This document shows positions 11,055-22,052 of a DNA stretch of 64,000 nucleotides, in pieces. The stretch spans positions 19,062,837 to 19,126,836 of the forward strand of contig NC_087073.1 of assembly GCF_026151205.1 (NCBI RefSeq). The letters run 5' to 3'. This DNA is from Bolinopsis microptera (taxonomy: Eukaryota > Ctenophora > Tentaculata > Lobata > Bolinopsidae). The notes beneath the pieces are model-generated. The model worked only from the letters and a program-made list of their open reading frames with translations, had not been told where the DNA came from and ran no database searches. Position 1 is the first letter of the stretch. Each line of letters begins with the position of its first letter. A program made the position numbers and the translations under genes.

Positions 11055-12650
11055 TTCGATTTTCTCAAGATCTAACTGATAGAATTTGAAATATTTCCTT
11101 GTGTTTGAAGTCATATCTCACGTTTGGCACATAGAAATTCGCGCAAACTTGCTCAGATTATCCGTCTTATAGACATGTGACTATCTGGAAAGTTTAAAGA
11201 AATTCTATCAGTTAGATCTTGAGATAATCGACTTTCGTCAAATATCGTACCAAAACCGCCAATTTGAGATATTTTAATGTGTTTGAAGTCATATCTCAAC
11301 TTTGGCACATAGAAATTTCAAATTTGCCCAAACTTGCTCAGATTATCCGTCTTATAGCCATGTAACTATCTGGAAAGTTTAAAGAAATTCTATCAGTCAG
11401 ATCTCAAAATATATGCCTGCGTACCGTACCAATTTGTAATATTTCCTTGTGTTTGAAGTCATATCTCAAGTGTGGCACATAGAAATTCGCCCAAACTTGC
11501 TCAGATTATCCGTCTTACAGCCATGTAACTATTTTGAAAGTTTAAAAAAATTCTATCAGTTAGATCTTGAGATACTCGACTTTCGTCAAATATCGTACCG
11601 AAACCGCCAATTTGAGATATTTTAATGTGTTTGAAGTCATATTTCAAGTTTGGCTCATAAAAATTCGCCCAAACTTGCTCAGATTATCTGTCTTATAGCC
11701 ATGTAACTATCTGGAAAGTTTTAAAAAATTCTATCAGTTAGATCTCAAAATATATGCCCGCGTTCCGCTAGAACGCACCAATTTGAGATATTTTCTTGTG
11801 TTTGAAGTTATATCTCAAATTTGGCATATAGAAATTCGCTCAAACTTGCTCATATTGTCTGTCTTATAGCCATGTAACTATTTGGAAACATTTTAAGAAA
11901 TTCTATCAGTAAGATCTTGAGATAATCGACTTTCGTCAAATATCGTACCAAAACTGCCAATTTGAGATATTTTAATGTGTTTGAAGTCATATCTCAAGTT
12001 TGGCACATATAAATTCGCCCAAACTTGCTCAGATTAATCGTCTTATAGCCATGTAACTATCTGGGGGGGGAGCCAAGTAGATATTTGTAGATATTTGTAG
12101 ATTAATGTAGAATGGATAATCCACGAAAAAAGTGGTTGACATTCTACAAATTTATACATTTATCTCCAAAAATTCAGTAGAATTTCTGGGCACATATTTG
12201 AGATTACATTTTTTGTAGATAAATGTAGATATTTGTAGATTATTGTCAATGGATAATTCACGAAAATTCTACAAATTCTACAAATTTATACATTTATCTC
12301 CAAAAATTCAGTAGAATTTCTGGGCACATATTTGAGATATACATTTTTTGTAGATAAATGTAGATATTTGTAGATTATTGTAATGGATAATTCACGAAAC
12401 AAGTGGTGAATTAACGTATCCAAATATCTACAAAAATCTACTTGGCTCCCCCCCTTTCTGGAAAGTTTAAAGAAATTCTATCAGTTAGATCTTGAGATAA
12501 TCGACTTTCGTCAAATATCGTACCAAAACCGCCAATTTGAGATATTTTAATGTGTTTGAAGTCATATCTCAAGTTTGGCACATAGAAATTTGCCCAAACT
12601 TGCTCAGATTATCCGTCTTATAGCCATGTAACTATCTGGAAAGTTTAAAG
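11055..12650. repeat. Tandem array of ~170-180 bp units in an alternating dimer pattern
   Basis: tttgaagtcatatctca recurs at about 11106, 11283, 11452, 11630, 11802, 11981 and 12557. Spacings alternate near 177 and 170. One unit type carries gactttcgtcaaatatcgta and the other carries a cctgcgtaccg or cccgcgttccg block in its place, so the effective repeat is a dimer of about 347-350 bp. The last unit is split by the inverted-repeat element at 12064..12454. Confidence 0.85.
12064..12454. mobile_element. MITE with G-run ends inserted in the tandem array
   Basis: About 390 bp with terminal inverted repeats of about 33 bp (GGGGGGAGCCAAGTAGAT then tttgtagatatttg, one mismatch). The host unit reads ctatctggaaagttt elsewhere in the array; here it is split as ctatctgg / ttctggaaagttt, suggesting a short target duplication around CTGG. 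The interior holds two copies of a ~150-bp block with gtagataaatgtagatattt. No coding sequence, so non-autonomous; superfamily unknown. Confidence 0.75.
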
Positions 12651-12903
12651 TCAGGGTCAGGATCAGGATCAGGATCAGGGTCAGGGTCAGGGTCAGGGTC
12701 AGGGTCAGGGTCAGGGTCAGGGTCAGGGTCAGGGTCAGGGTCAGGGTCAGGGTCAGGGTCAGGGTCAGGGTCAGGGTCAGGGTCAGGGTCAGGGTCAGGG
12801 TCAGGGTCAGGGTCAGGGTCAGGGTCAGGGTCAGGGTCAGGGTCAGGGTCAGGGTCAGGGTCAGGGTCAGGGTCAGGGTCAGGGTCAGGGTCAGGGTCAG
12901 GGT
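12651..12903. repeat. (TCAGGG)n array, about 42 copies
   Basis: Near-perfect hexamer repeat; the first few copies contain TCAGGA variants. It lies directly between the ~175-bp array and the transposase remnant. TCAGGG differs by one base from the common metazoan telomere unit TTAGGG. The long Asp-Pro frame on the minus strand is a by-product of the hexamer. Confidence 0.95.
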
Positions 12904-12905
12904 CG

Positions 12906-13208
12906 GTGGATTGGGTTACGAATCTCGAGCAAGTTGCTTCCGTGTGGCCCTCCACTACCAGACGAGGATGTAACTTCCACTACAAGAAAGCCCTCCTGAA
13001 GCATGTTAGCCAGACCAACATCTGGGAGGAGTACCTGACTCCAAACTCTCCTGTTACAGACGTGAAGAAAACCAAAAGAGACTGGCGGGAACTACCTGAG
13101 CCACGTGCACCCAAATAGATCCGTTATGATGGACAACTTCAGAGAATTGTAGATGGTTACGACAACTACAGCAACCCTATGGATTTCCTCAAAGCTATCG
13201 AAAAATAA
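12906..13208 (+). pseudogene. MULE-type transposase fragment
   Basis: The frame reads VTNLEQVASVWPSTTRRG, CNFHYKKALLKHV, then NIWEEYLTP; after one in-frame TAG (13116..13118) it continues RYDGQLQRIVDGY and MDFLKAIEK to a stop at 13208. LEQxA...P...RGCxFHYxxAL is the pattern around the end of the catalytic core in MULE (Mutator-like) transposases. The 5' part is missing, the left edge abuts the TCAGGG array and there is a stop, so it is a remnant. The domain call rests on this one motif. Confidence 0.5.
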
Positions 13209-13254
13209 ACTGTGGTAGTAAACTATGGCTCAGATCATATCTCAAATCAGGTCA

Positions 13255-13345
13255 CAATTTCGGACAGATGTCGTTTTTTTCTGGTACCCTGATTCGGACA
13301 GATGTCGCTGTCGGACAGCTGTCGCTGTCGGACAGGAGTCGTGTT
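13255..13345. repeat. Short degenerate tandem repeat (cggacagNtgtcg)
   Basis: The motif cggacag(a/c)tgtcg occurs about four times, partly spaced by ctgt. Each copy is itself nearly palindromic (gacagNtgtc). Confidence 0.6.
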
Positions 13346-15304
13346 ACCCAGACCGATATGCTTGCCTTCAATTACAAACCTTGCTTTAAAAATGATATTG
13401 TTATTCAAGTTAAAAGCCTTCGAAGTATTTTAATAAACTATCGCATGATATTGTATATCAATCAAATTGCAACTCTTAAGTTAACTTGTTGTTTAATTGT
13501 ATTACTGAGTCATAAATGAAAACTTGTAGTACGTACCTATATGGCGGTTAATCTGCAACTTGTCCCATGCTGATGAACCTGATAATTAAAATATTTTAAT
13601 TGTAGTTGACGAAATGAGAGTCTCCACTCAGTGTGTTAAAACATAATTCTTTGTCGACGTTTCGGCTACATGCCTTTGTCATAAACAGGACGTACTGAAA
13701 ACTTACATAGCTGCAAAGATACAATGTTAAAATAATCTATTAATACTACGATTTCGTCAACTACAATTAAAAATAAATGATTGACCCACTCATAAGAGCA
13801 AAACTTACCTGAGGACCCCAGGCTATTATGTTCATTAACATATTGAATAAAGATTTGGCGCGGCCCAGTAAAGCAAAACAAGATTACCAATTAAAATATT
13901 TGTTGTAAATATCTATAATATTCACACTAGATTCTAGACGGCAAAGTTTGAATTGCAGTCGGAACTGCAGAGTGGAGACGTACATTTTGTTAATTTACTA
14001 AAGTAACTGGTAAAAACACTATGGAAATAAAACCAGGTTATATAATAAATTTATAGTCTATTAAACTACATCGATAATAGTATATTATATGGATAACAAT
14101 AATAATAATATCAGTTTCGGCTGCTCAGGTCAAAATCCGAAAACCTATCATTTTATGCAGCCTAGATTTAATGATTCAAATAAGAAGCGCAGTGTTTCTA
14201 AAGTAAGCAGCATTTTAGACCGTAGACTTTTACAATAGCTGGATCAGCTGGCTTAAGGAAAAACAATATATTATGCTCTTCGCATAAAAAAAACACAATT
14301 AAAACGAATGCAAAATTTGTGATTCTACTTCTAGGATCACATATCCAAAATATTTTTAAATAGGACTCAAGCAATCAGGCGTAATCTAAACTAGTTTATT
14401 GATACTTGGCTTTGCTTTATATTAAAATCTCAGCATTTTGATCCAGCGAAAAATTCTATTTGTACCTCGACTCATATGTCATACGAAACAGTACACTAGA
14501 AAATAAGGCTCAACAATTTTAACTTCTGAAGGCGGCTCTGTATCATTCTACATTCTGACAACAGTCCTTCTATGCTATGTCAACAATTTTAAAACCTATT
14601 CATTCAACTTATAGGATTTCAAGGTATTACACAAGTGGCAATGATGAATCATGGATGATAATTGATTATTGACGAAAACTCGACAAGCAAGTTTGAAACC
14701 CAAAGTAAGAAATCGGGATCAAATATGATTGACACGTAACGCGCGCGTATAACATGTGCTTATCCAATGCGAAACTAAAAGTGGTGAAAATGGAAGAATC
14801 GACTGTAGAGTGATTTAGCGCGACCGCTGCAGTCAGGAATTATGATCGAGCGATAACCACTATTATGTATTACAATTACATGCCCTAACTTTATTACCAG
14901 GCTGTAGCACCTTTCCTATCAATATCGTTATCAAGTAAGCTGATGAATTTCTAAGAATTTAAATTTCAAATGAAAGCAGCGTAGGCAGTTTTTGGAAACC
15001 TGATTCCTTTGCACTTTGGATTGCAATGAAATTCGCCAAACATTACTATTAGTTTAATGATCAGGGTAGCATCAAACGTAAACGGTAAAGAAAAGTGTTT
15101 CCAGGGAAAAAAGTCAAAAAGGGAGGGGGCGACTGGCCATGAATGCGTAATACTAATGTTGTTGTACTTGTAGGTTTATAAACCATAACCTACCAGGACG
15201 GCAGGACTGAGGACGCGCACCGAGTTGGACTCGTCGACGAGTATCACCCGTTAAGTAATATTGCTGTAAGTGTAAGGAGGGGGTTCGGATTTTGATTGTT
15301 GATT
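13346..15304. other. Non-coding region with a dispersed-repeat fragment at about 13806..13880
   Basis: Mostly AT-rich DNA with no supported gene. The stretch acctgaggaccccaggctat to gcgcggcccagtaaa is repeated at 15.87-16.04 kb, and its end also at about 52.07 kb. Confidence 0.5.
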
Positions 15305-15797
15305 AAGGTTGATTAGTATTACGGGGGGGGGGGGGGGGGGGGGGTAAAAATTGCTAAAATATTGATTACCTAATGAATATTTATTATTCAACCCTGATAC
15401 TGGTACATTGCCTTGTTTCAATTAACCCTGATAGTGATACTGGTACCTTTAAATGTTATGATATATCCGGCTAAGCACCTTCTCAACTACTTACTTTAGG
15501 CTTATATTAGTAGTATAGCAGCCGGATACCTGATCGATTCCTAAATTGTATCACTATATCAGATCAGTGAAATTGATTGTAACGCGATGCACTACTGGGT
15601 CGCGCGCGCATCAAATAATGCTTCTCGCAACCACAGATCGTGCGAAGGATTGACATCGTGAATCAACGAAATTGAGTGGAATTTGAATTAAAATATTGTC
15701 AATTATTGTTATTATTCTAGAGGGTAAAAAAGAAAATTTAGATTACGTAATCATAAACCATATATCCCCCCACCCCCCCCCCCCCCCCCCCCCCCAT
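15305..15797. repeat. Poly-G / poly-C bounded element, probably related to the one at 36970
   Basis: A run of about 22 G after gtattacg and before gtaaaaatt (near 15322..15345), and a C run (near 15766..15795) following gattacgtaatc. The gattacg-(G)n-taaaaat context also occurs in the poly-G element at 36970..37229. Element ends are not clear here. Confidence 0.45.
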
Positions 15798-16340
15798 CCA
15801 CAATCCCTAACGAAAGCATATGCTGAAACCCTAACCCTAACGAGAAATTTAATTAGACCAACTACTGGGGACCCCAGGCTATTATGTTCATAAAGTTAAA
15901 CATAAAGATTCGGCTTACCTGAGGACCCCAGGCTATTATGTTCATTAACATAATGAATAAAGATTTGGCGGAATGACAGGCTGAGCGCGGCCCAGTAAGA
16001 TTCGGCGGAATGACAGGCTGAGCGCCGCCCAGTAACAAACTACTCTATTTATATTATAGTCTAGGTATAAGGTCATATTGTAACGCTATGCACTACTGGG
16101 CCGCGCCGCGCATCTTCTCGTATGCAGATCGGCGAGATGCGAAGGATTGACATCGTGAATCAAAGGGTCATATTACGTGATCGAGACAGTTTTTTCGCCA
16201 ATAATAATATCTTGCCAGGGGAGCATTTTTGATTTTATTTTTAACCCGATGTCATATGGGATGATTTGGAATCAGCGTCCGAAAATACATCGATCCATGT
16301 TGCCGTTGGTTTCAACAGTCGGGGGCCTTTTGGAAAATTT
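15798..16340. repeat. Dispersed repeat split by a ~0.3-kb insertion
   Basis: 15.80-15.86 kb and 16.17-16.34 kb match consecutive parts of the repeat at 5.20-5.46 kb. Between them (about 15871..16165) lies a different block with gaccccaggctattatgttc repeated twice and gcggaatgacaggctgagcg repeated twice, which also occurs in part at 13.8 kb and 52.07 kb. This reads as a nested insertion. Confidence 0.55.
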
Positions 16341-16945
16341 AGGTAGTGCGCCATCGACAGTAAGCCGCGCGTGCCGACTGTAGGATGGTTTTTTAGCGCT
16401 AATTTCGGCCAACACAATTTTCTTCAAACAAATAGATATTAAGTATCCTTCCCGACCTCCGATTGCAACAAAAATTGGTGAGCTTACTCATAGACTTACA
16501 AGGAAAGTGTCCGAAAAGTTTAAAGCATATCCAACCATCAGATATTATGTTACAGCTAAAAGCAGCGTATTTTGCTCCATTTTTATCACTATATCAACTC
16601 CGATATCCACCAAATTTTTCGGACAGTTGTGAAAGCCCTATTGGAAGGGCGTCGCCAATTTTCAGAATGATCTCATTCAAGGAACTGAAGATATATCCAA
16701 ATAATACGACAAAAATCAACGAATTTGGTCAAATTTGGTCAAATTACGCGACTTTTACAGCTAATTTTGCTCCAAAAGCCGCGCACCATCAAATATGGCA
16801 CCTAGGCGAAACTCACTGATCTTTCCAAAAAGGTATGACAAATTTGGTATTGTGAAAATTCTCACAGTCTCTAGAAAACGATGGTACAAAAATTTTTAAA
16901 ATCCGAGCAAGTTTATTTTTATGGTGCACCCCCTAGAAAATTTCC
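16341..16945. other. Non-coding, unassigned
   Basis: An open frame of about 118 codons (16463..16819) has no recognisable domain and sits between repeats, so I do not call it a gene. Confidence 0.4.
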
Positions 16946-17172
16946 CATTCATTTACAATTGTAATAGATTAAGAAGAACTACCCAAAGGCAGCTGTACTC
17001 GGCAATAAAGATTCAATAAACTTCAGCTAATTCAATAAGTAATAACTACCACCCTTACCCCGACATACTAGGTATCGACCCGAACGCAACCCAAAGAGAT
17101 TTTTACAGCATCTGATTGATGTAATCAATCGAAACTTATTACAATTCGTAAGCCGTGAATGGACTGGAAAAG

Positions 17173-20090
17173 CGAGCGACCGATTTCATTCTCGGTATCA
17201 TTTTGCATTTGAGAACGGTCAATCAAATTAATATCATTTCCTTTTGTTTGGGAAAGAGAGACACTGGCAGCGGTCCACTCTACCCATGATTATGGGTTTT
17301 GGTCAAATATCATCTCTTTTTGATTATAATGTCAGGGTAGGTACTTTATAAAGTCGAAATATAAACTGATATCTTCATTAATAAGGAGGAAGTTTCAACA
17401 ATTTCGAAATTTTTCCTTTAAAAACATTTCCTTGTGTTTAGGTAAGCATATCGGTCGATCACTGACTGAATATGCGACTTGATACTCATTCAAGTTGGCA
17501 TTAAATTCATTTATAATGACATTAAACTGTCGTGGCAAAGCAGAATTTGTTGGAAATCACGAATGAGCAAAATTCTCACCTTTCGCACGTGCAAACTTTG
17601 AGCGGACGTTGCGTGCGCATCCAATATTGAATCGCCGTAAATTTTTGCATGTAATTGTTTTATATATAGTTTGATAAGCATGCAAAGTTTCAAAGTATTT
17701 CAAGAAGAACTGTAATCACAACGGCACTCTAAAGTTGACAGAAAATGACGAAAACAGCAATTTTCAGTGATTTTAGCAATTTTCTATCAATTTGGGCGTG
17801 TCCCCACGTGTGCAACTTTTCGATTTTTAACTTTAAAACTAGCCTAATGCACAATTTATACCTATAGAAAGCAGAACTGAGCTCCACAACCCAAGGCATG
17901 GCCCAACACCAGAGAATACTAAATCGCAAAATTGACGTTTTTATAAAATAATTCTTCAAAAAAGCACAAACTTCAATGACGAATATCTTTATGAAGGAGC
18001 AAGCTAGAAAAACTTTCCGGTAGATTTTCAGAATGCTTGAACAATTATCTAAGATAAAAATTTCCTCAGATTTTGAATACAATTACTTTTTAATGGTGTA
18101 AAATCATTTTTAAAAGTTATTACTTTGTCAAAAATCAAGTTTTAAAAACGGTTAACTTGATGACGTCATCAAGGGGTGTTCATGAAGTCAAATAATTTGT
18201 TTATACAATGTAAACTAAAGTGTAAACAATTATTTTCAAGACCTGTGGTCGGAAATGGCTGTATCTTTTATACTTTTGAATCTATGGACAATTAAATACA
18301 GGCTACAATTGACTGGCAAAGCGTCTATCCCTGAATATATATGTATCACAGTGCTGGCAAGCACGACCGTTGCATTTATTGTGGGTATACTATGTACCCC
18401 ATTTACTATTATACCCCCTTTACTATTACACCCCATTTACTATTAAACCCCCTTTACTATTATACCCCCCTTTGGTACACGTTACAAGCCTCTTTCGTGC
18501 ACGCGAAGCGTGCACTCCGGCCGGAGGCGGCGGCCTTCGGCCGCCGCCTCCGGCAGGAGTTTTTCAGGCATTAAGACTCATCGGAAGTCGTTCAGCAGAT
18601 TTATTTTTAGTTCAAAACATTCTAATTTGATGTCAAAGATGACAGGAATAAAAAATAGTTATGTTGAGATTTTTAAGAAATTTGCATAAAATACTCGCCA
18701 GCACTGTTATACGAAATTCGGTAAAAAACCCAAAATCGCCATATTCAGGTGCCTTAAAAACCATATTAAAATTGAGTTAGAGATCTGAAATTTTTCAGGG
18801 CGTCTAGACGTTGACCAAATCGACTGCAAAATAAGTTTCAGGTTTCAGGAGCATCGGGAAATGGGTTTTCTAGAACCCCTGTTTTACGATAGATTGTCGT
18901 GATATATACATATATATATATCAGGGATAGACGCTTTGCCAGTCAATTGTAACCTGTATTTAAGTGTCCATAGATTCAAAAGTATAAAAGATACAGCCAT
19001 TTCCGACCACAGGTCTTGCAAATAATTGTTTACACTTTAGTTTACATTGTATAAAAAAATTATTTGACGTCATAAACACCCCTTGATGACGTCATCAAGT
19101 TTACCGTTTTTAAAACTTGATTTTTGACAAAGTAATAACTTTTAAAATTAATTTTACACCATTAAGGAGTAATTTAATTCAAAATCTGAGGAAATTTTTA
19201 TCTTAGATAATTGTTCAAGCATTCTGAAAATCTACCGGAAAGTTTTTCTAGCTTGCTCCTTCATAAAGATATTCGTCATTGAAGTTTGTGCTTTTTTGAA
19301 GAATTATTTTATAAAAACGTCAATTTTGCGATTTAGTATTCTCTGGTGTTGGGCCATGCCTTGGGTTGTGGAGCTCAGTTCTGCTTTCTATAGGTATAAA
19401 TTGTGCATTAGGCTAGTTTTAAAGTTAAAAATCGAAAAGTTGCACACGTGGGGACACGCCCAAATTGATAGAAAATTGCTAAAATCACTGAAAATTGCTG
19501 TTTTCGTCATTTTCTGTCAACTTTAGAGTGCCGTTGTGATTACAGTTCTTCTTGAAATACTTTGAAACTTTGCATGCTTATCAAACTATATATAAAACAA
19601 TTACATGCAAAAATTTACGGCGATTCAATATTGGATGCGCACGCAACGTCCGCTCAAAGTTTGCACGTGCGAAAGGTGAGAATTTTGCTCATTCGTGATT
19701 TCCAACAAATTCTGCTTTGCCACGACAGTTTAATGTCATTATATATGAATTTAATGCCAACTTGAATGAGTATTAAGTGGCATATTCAGTCAGTGATCGA
19801 CCGATATGCTTCCCTAAACACAAGGAAATGTTTTTAAAGGAAAAATTTCGAAATCGTTGAAACTTCCTCCTTATTAATGAAGATATCAGTTTATATTTCG
19901 ACTTTATAAAGTACCCTGACATTATAATCAAAAAGAGATGATATTTGACCAAAACCCATAATCATGGGTAGAGTGGACCGCTGCCAGTGTCTCTCTTTCC
20001 CAAACAAAAGGAAATGATATTAATTTGATTGACCGTTCTCAAATGCAAAATGATACCGAGAATGAAATCGGTCGCTCGCTTTTCCCATTC
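17173..20090. repeat. Large inverted repeat with ~1.17-kb arms around a hairpin-bearing element
   Basis: Left arm about 17173..18345 and right arm about 18913..20090 are reverse complements with few differences: both run from a gcgagcgaccgatttcattc end through aagtcgaaatataaactg and cgtgtccccacgtgtgcaac to gcgtctatccctgaatatat. The spacer (18346..18912) is a reversed copy of the hairpin element found near 27, 41 and 53-54 kb. The same arm sequence recurs in the left-arm orientation at 20.83-22.01 kb and 23.84-27.04 kb. The conserved 76-codon frame in the arms is not under visible coding constraint. Confidence 0.85.
18346..18912 (-). mobile_element. Hairpin-bearing element, copy 1 (reversed)
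   Basis: Ends tatcacagtgctgg and, on the other side, gattgtcgtgata. Inside are a 16-bp GC stem (gccggaggcggcggcc) closed by a 3-base loop, an 8-bp stem gtgcacgc/gcgtgcac beside it, and repeats of a ~16-bp unit containing cccctttactatta. It is inserted in the TA-rich centre of the large palindrome. No coding frame. Similar copies lie at 27044, 40958, 53017 and 53566. Confidence 0.7.
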
Positions 20091-20453
20091 ATTTACAATT
20101 GTAATAGATTAAGAAGAACTGCCCAAAGGCAGCTGTACTCGGCAATAAAGATTCAATAAACTTCAGATTATTCAATAAGTTATAACTACCACCCTTGTCC
20201 CTTACCCCGAAATACTAGGTATCGACCCGAACGCAACCCAAAGAGATTTTTACAGCATCTGATTGATGTAATCAATCGAAACTAATTTATACAATTCGTA
20301 AGCCGTGAATGAATGGGAAAAGCGAGCGACCGATTTCATTCTCGGTATCATTTTGCATTTGAGAACGGTCAATCAAATTAATATCATTTCCTTTTGTTTG
20401 GGAAAGAGAGACACTGGCAGCGGTCCACTCTACCCATGATTATGGGTTTTGGT
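19948..20453. mobile_element. MITE with long terminal inverted repeats (copy 1, ~506 bp)
   Basis: Starts accaaaacccataatcatgg and ends with its reverse complement. The TIRs are about 150 bp and pass through agtggaccgctgccag, ggaaatgatattaatttg and gaaatcggtcgctcgc to cccattcatt; a ~230-bp centre contains caaaggcagctgtact. No coding sequence. Confidence 0.8.
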
Positions 20454-20473
20454 CAAATATATATATAGATTTT

Positions 20474-20969
20474 ACCAAAACCCATAATCATGGGTAGAGT
20501 GGACCGCTGTCAGTGTCTCTCTTTCCCAAACAAAAGGAAATGATATTAATTTGATTGACCGTTCTCAAATGCAAAATGATACCGAGAATGAAATCGGTCG
20601 GTCGCTTTTCCCATTCATTCACGGCTTACGAATTGTAATAAGTTTCGATTGATTACATCAATCAGATGCTTTAAAAATCTCTTTGGGTTGCGTTCGGGTC
20701 GATACCTAGTATTTCGGGGTAAGGGTGGTAGTTATTACTTATTGAATTAGCTGAAGTTTATTGAATCTTTATTGCCAAGTACAGCTGCCTTTGGGTAGTT
20801 CTTCTTAATCTATTACAATCGTAAATGAATGGGAAAAGCGAGCGACCGATTTCATTCTCGGTATCATTTTGCATTTGAGAACGGTCAATCAAATTAATAT
20901 CATTTCCTTTTGTTTGGGAAAGAGAGACACTGACAGCGGTCCACTCTACCCATGATTATGGGTTTTGGT
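20474..20969. mobile_element. MITE with long terminal inverted repeats (copy 2, ~496 bp)
   Basis: Same family as 19948..20453, separated from it by about 20 bases of TA-rich DNA, with the central segment in the opposite orientation. Its right end runs into another copy of the palindrome arm (to about 22010). Confidence 0.8.
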
Positions 20970-22010
20970 AAAATATCATCTCTTTTTGATTATAATGTCA
21001 GGGTACTTTATAAAGTCGAAATATAAACTGATATCTTCGTTAATAAGGAGGAAGTTTCAACGATTTCGAAATTTTTCCTTTAAAAACATTTCCTTGTGTT
21101 TAGGGAAGCATATCGGTCGATCACTGACTGAATATGCCACTTAATACTCATTCAAGTTGGCATTATATTCATATTGATGACATTAAACTGTCGTGGCAAA
21201 GCAGAATTTGTTGGAAATCACGAATGAGCAAAATTCTCACCTTTCGCACGTGCAAACTTTGAGCGGACGTTGCGTGCGCATCCAATATTGAATCGCCGTA
21301 AATTTTTGCATGTAATTGTTTTATATATAGTTTGATAAGCATGCAAAGTTTCAAAGTATTTCAAGAAGAACTGTAATCACAACAGCACTCTAAAGTTGAC
21401 AGAAAATGACGAAAACAGCAATTTTCAGTGATTTTAGCGATTTTCTATCAATTTGGGCGTGTCCCCACGTGTGCAAATTTTCGATTTTCAATTTTAAAAC
21501 TAGCCTAATGCACAATTTATACCTATAGAAAGCAGAACTGAGCTCCACAACCCAAGGCATGGCCCAGCACCAGAGAATACTAAATCGCAAAATTGACGTT
21601 TTTATAAAATAATTCTTCAAAAAAGCACAAACTTCAATGACGAATATCTTTATGAAGGAGCAAGCTAGAAAAATTTTCCGGTAGATTTTCAGAATGCTTG
21701 AACAATTATCTAAGTCAAAAATTTCCTCAGATTTTGAATAAAATTACTCCTTAATGGTTTAAAATTAATTTTAAAAGCTATTACTTTGTCAAAAATCAAG
21801 TTTTAAAAACGGTTAACTTGATGACGTCATCAAGGGGTGTCTATGACGTCAAATAATTTTTTTATGCAATTTAAACTAAAGTATAAACAATTATTTGCAA
21901 GACCTGTGGTCGGAAATGGCTGTATCTTTTATACTTTTGAATCTATGGACACCTAAATACAGGCTACAATTGACTGGCAAAGCGTCTATCCCTGAATATA
22001 TATTATGTAT
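20970..22010. repeat. Third copy of the ~1.1-kb palindrome arm
   Basis: Same orientation and content as 17.3-18.3 kb: gtactttataaagtcgaaat through cgtgtccccacgtgtgc to ctatccctgaatatat. It is followed by a TA-rich stretch and the next MITE. Confidence 0.8.
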
Positions 22011-22052
22011 ATCTGTATTTGACCAAAACCCATAATCATGGGTAGAGTGGAC

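Noticed and set aside
12632-12955. Asp-Pro repeat protein on the minus strand
   Set aside because: It is the translation of the (TCAGGG)n hexamer array.
17729-18082. Repeated frame WCWAMPWVVELSSAFYRYK present on both strands in several copies
   Set aside because: It lies in the non-coding palindrome arm; other copies (26.4-26.7 kb) have the frame disrupted and changes do not favour third positions.
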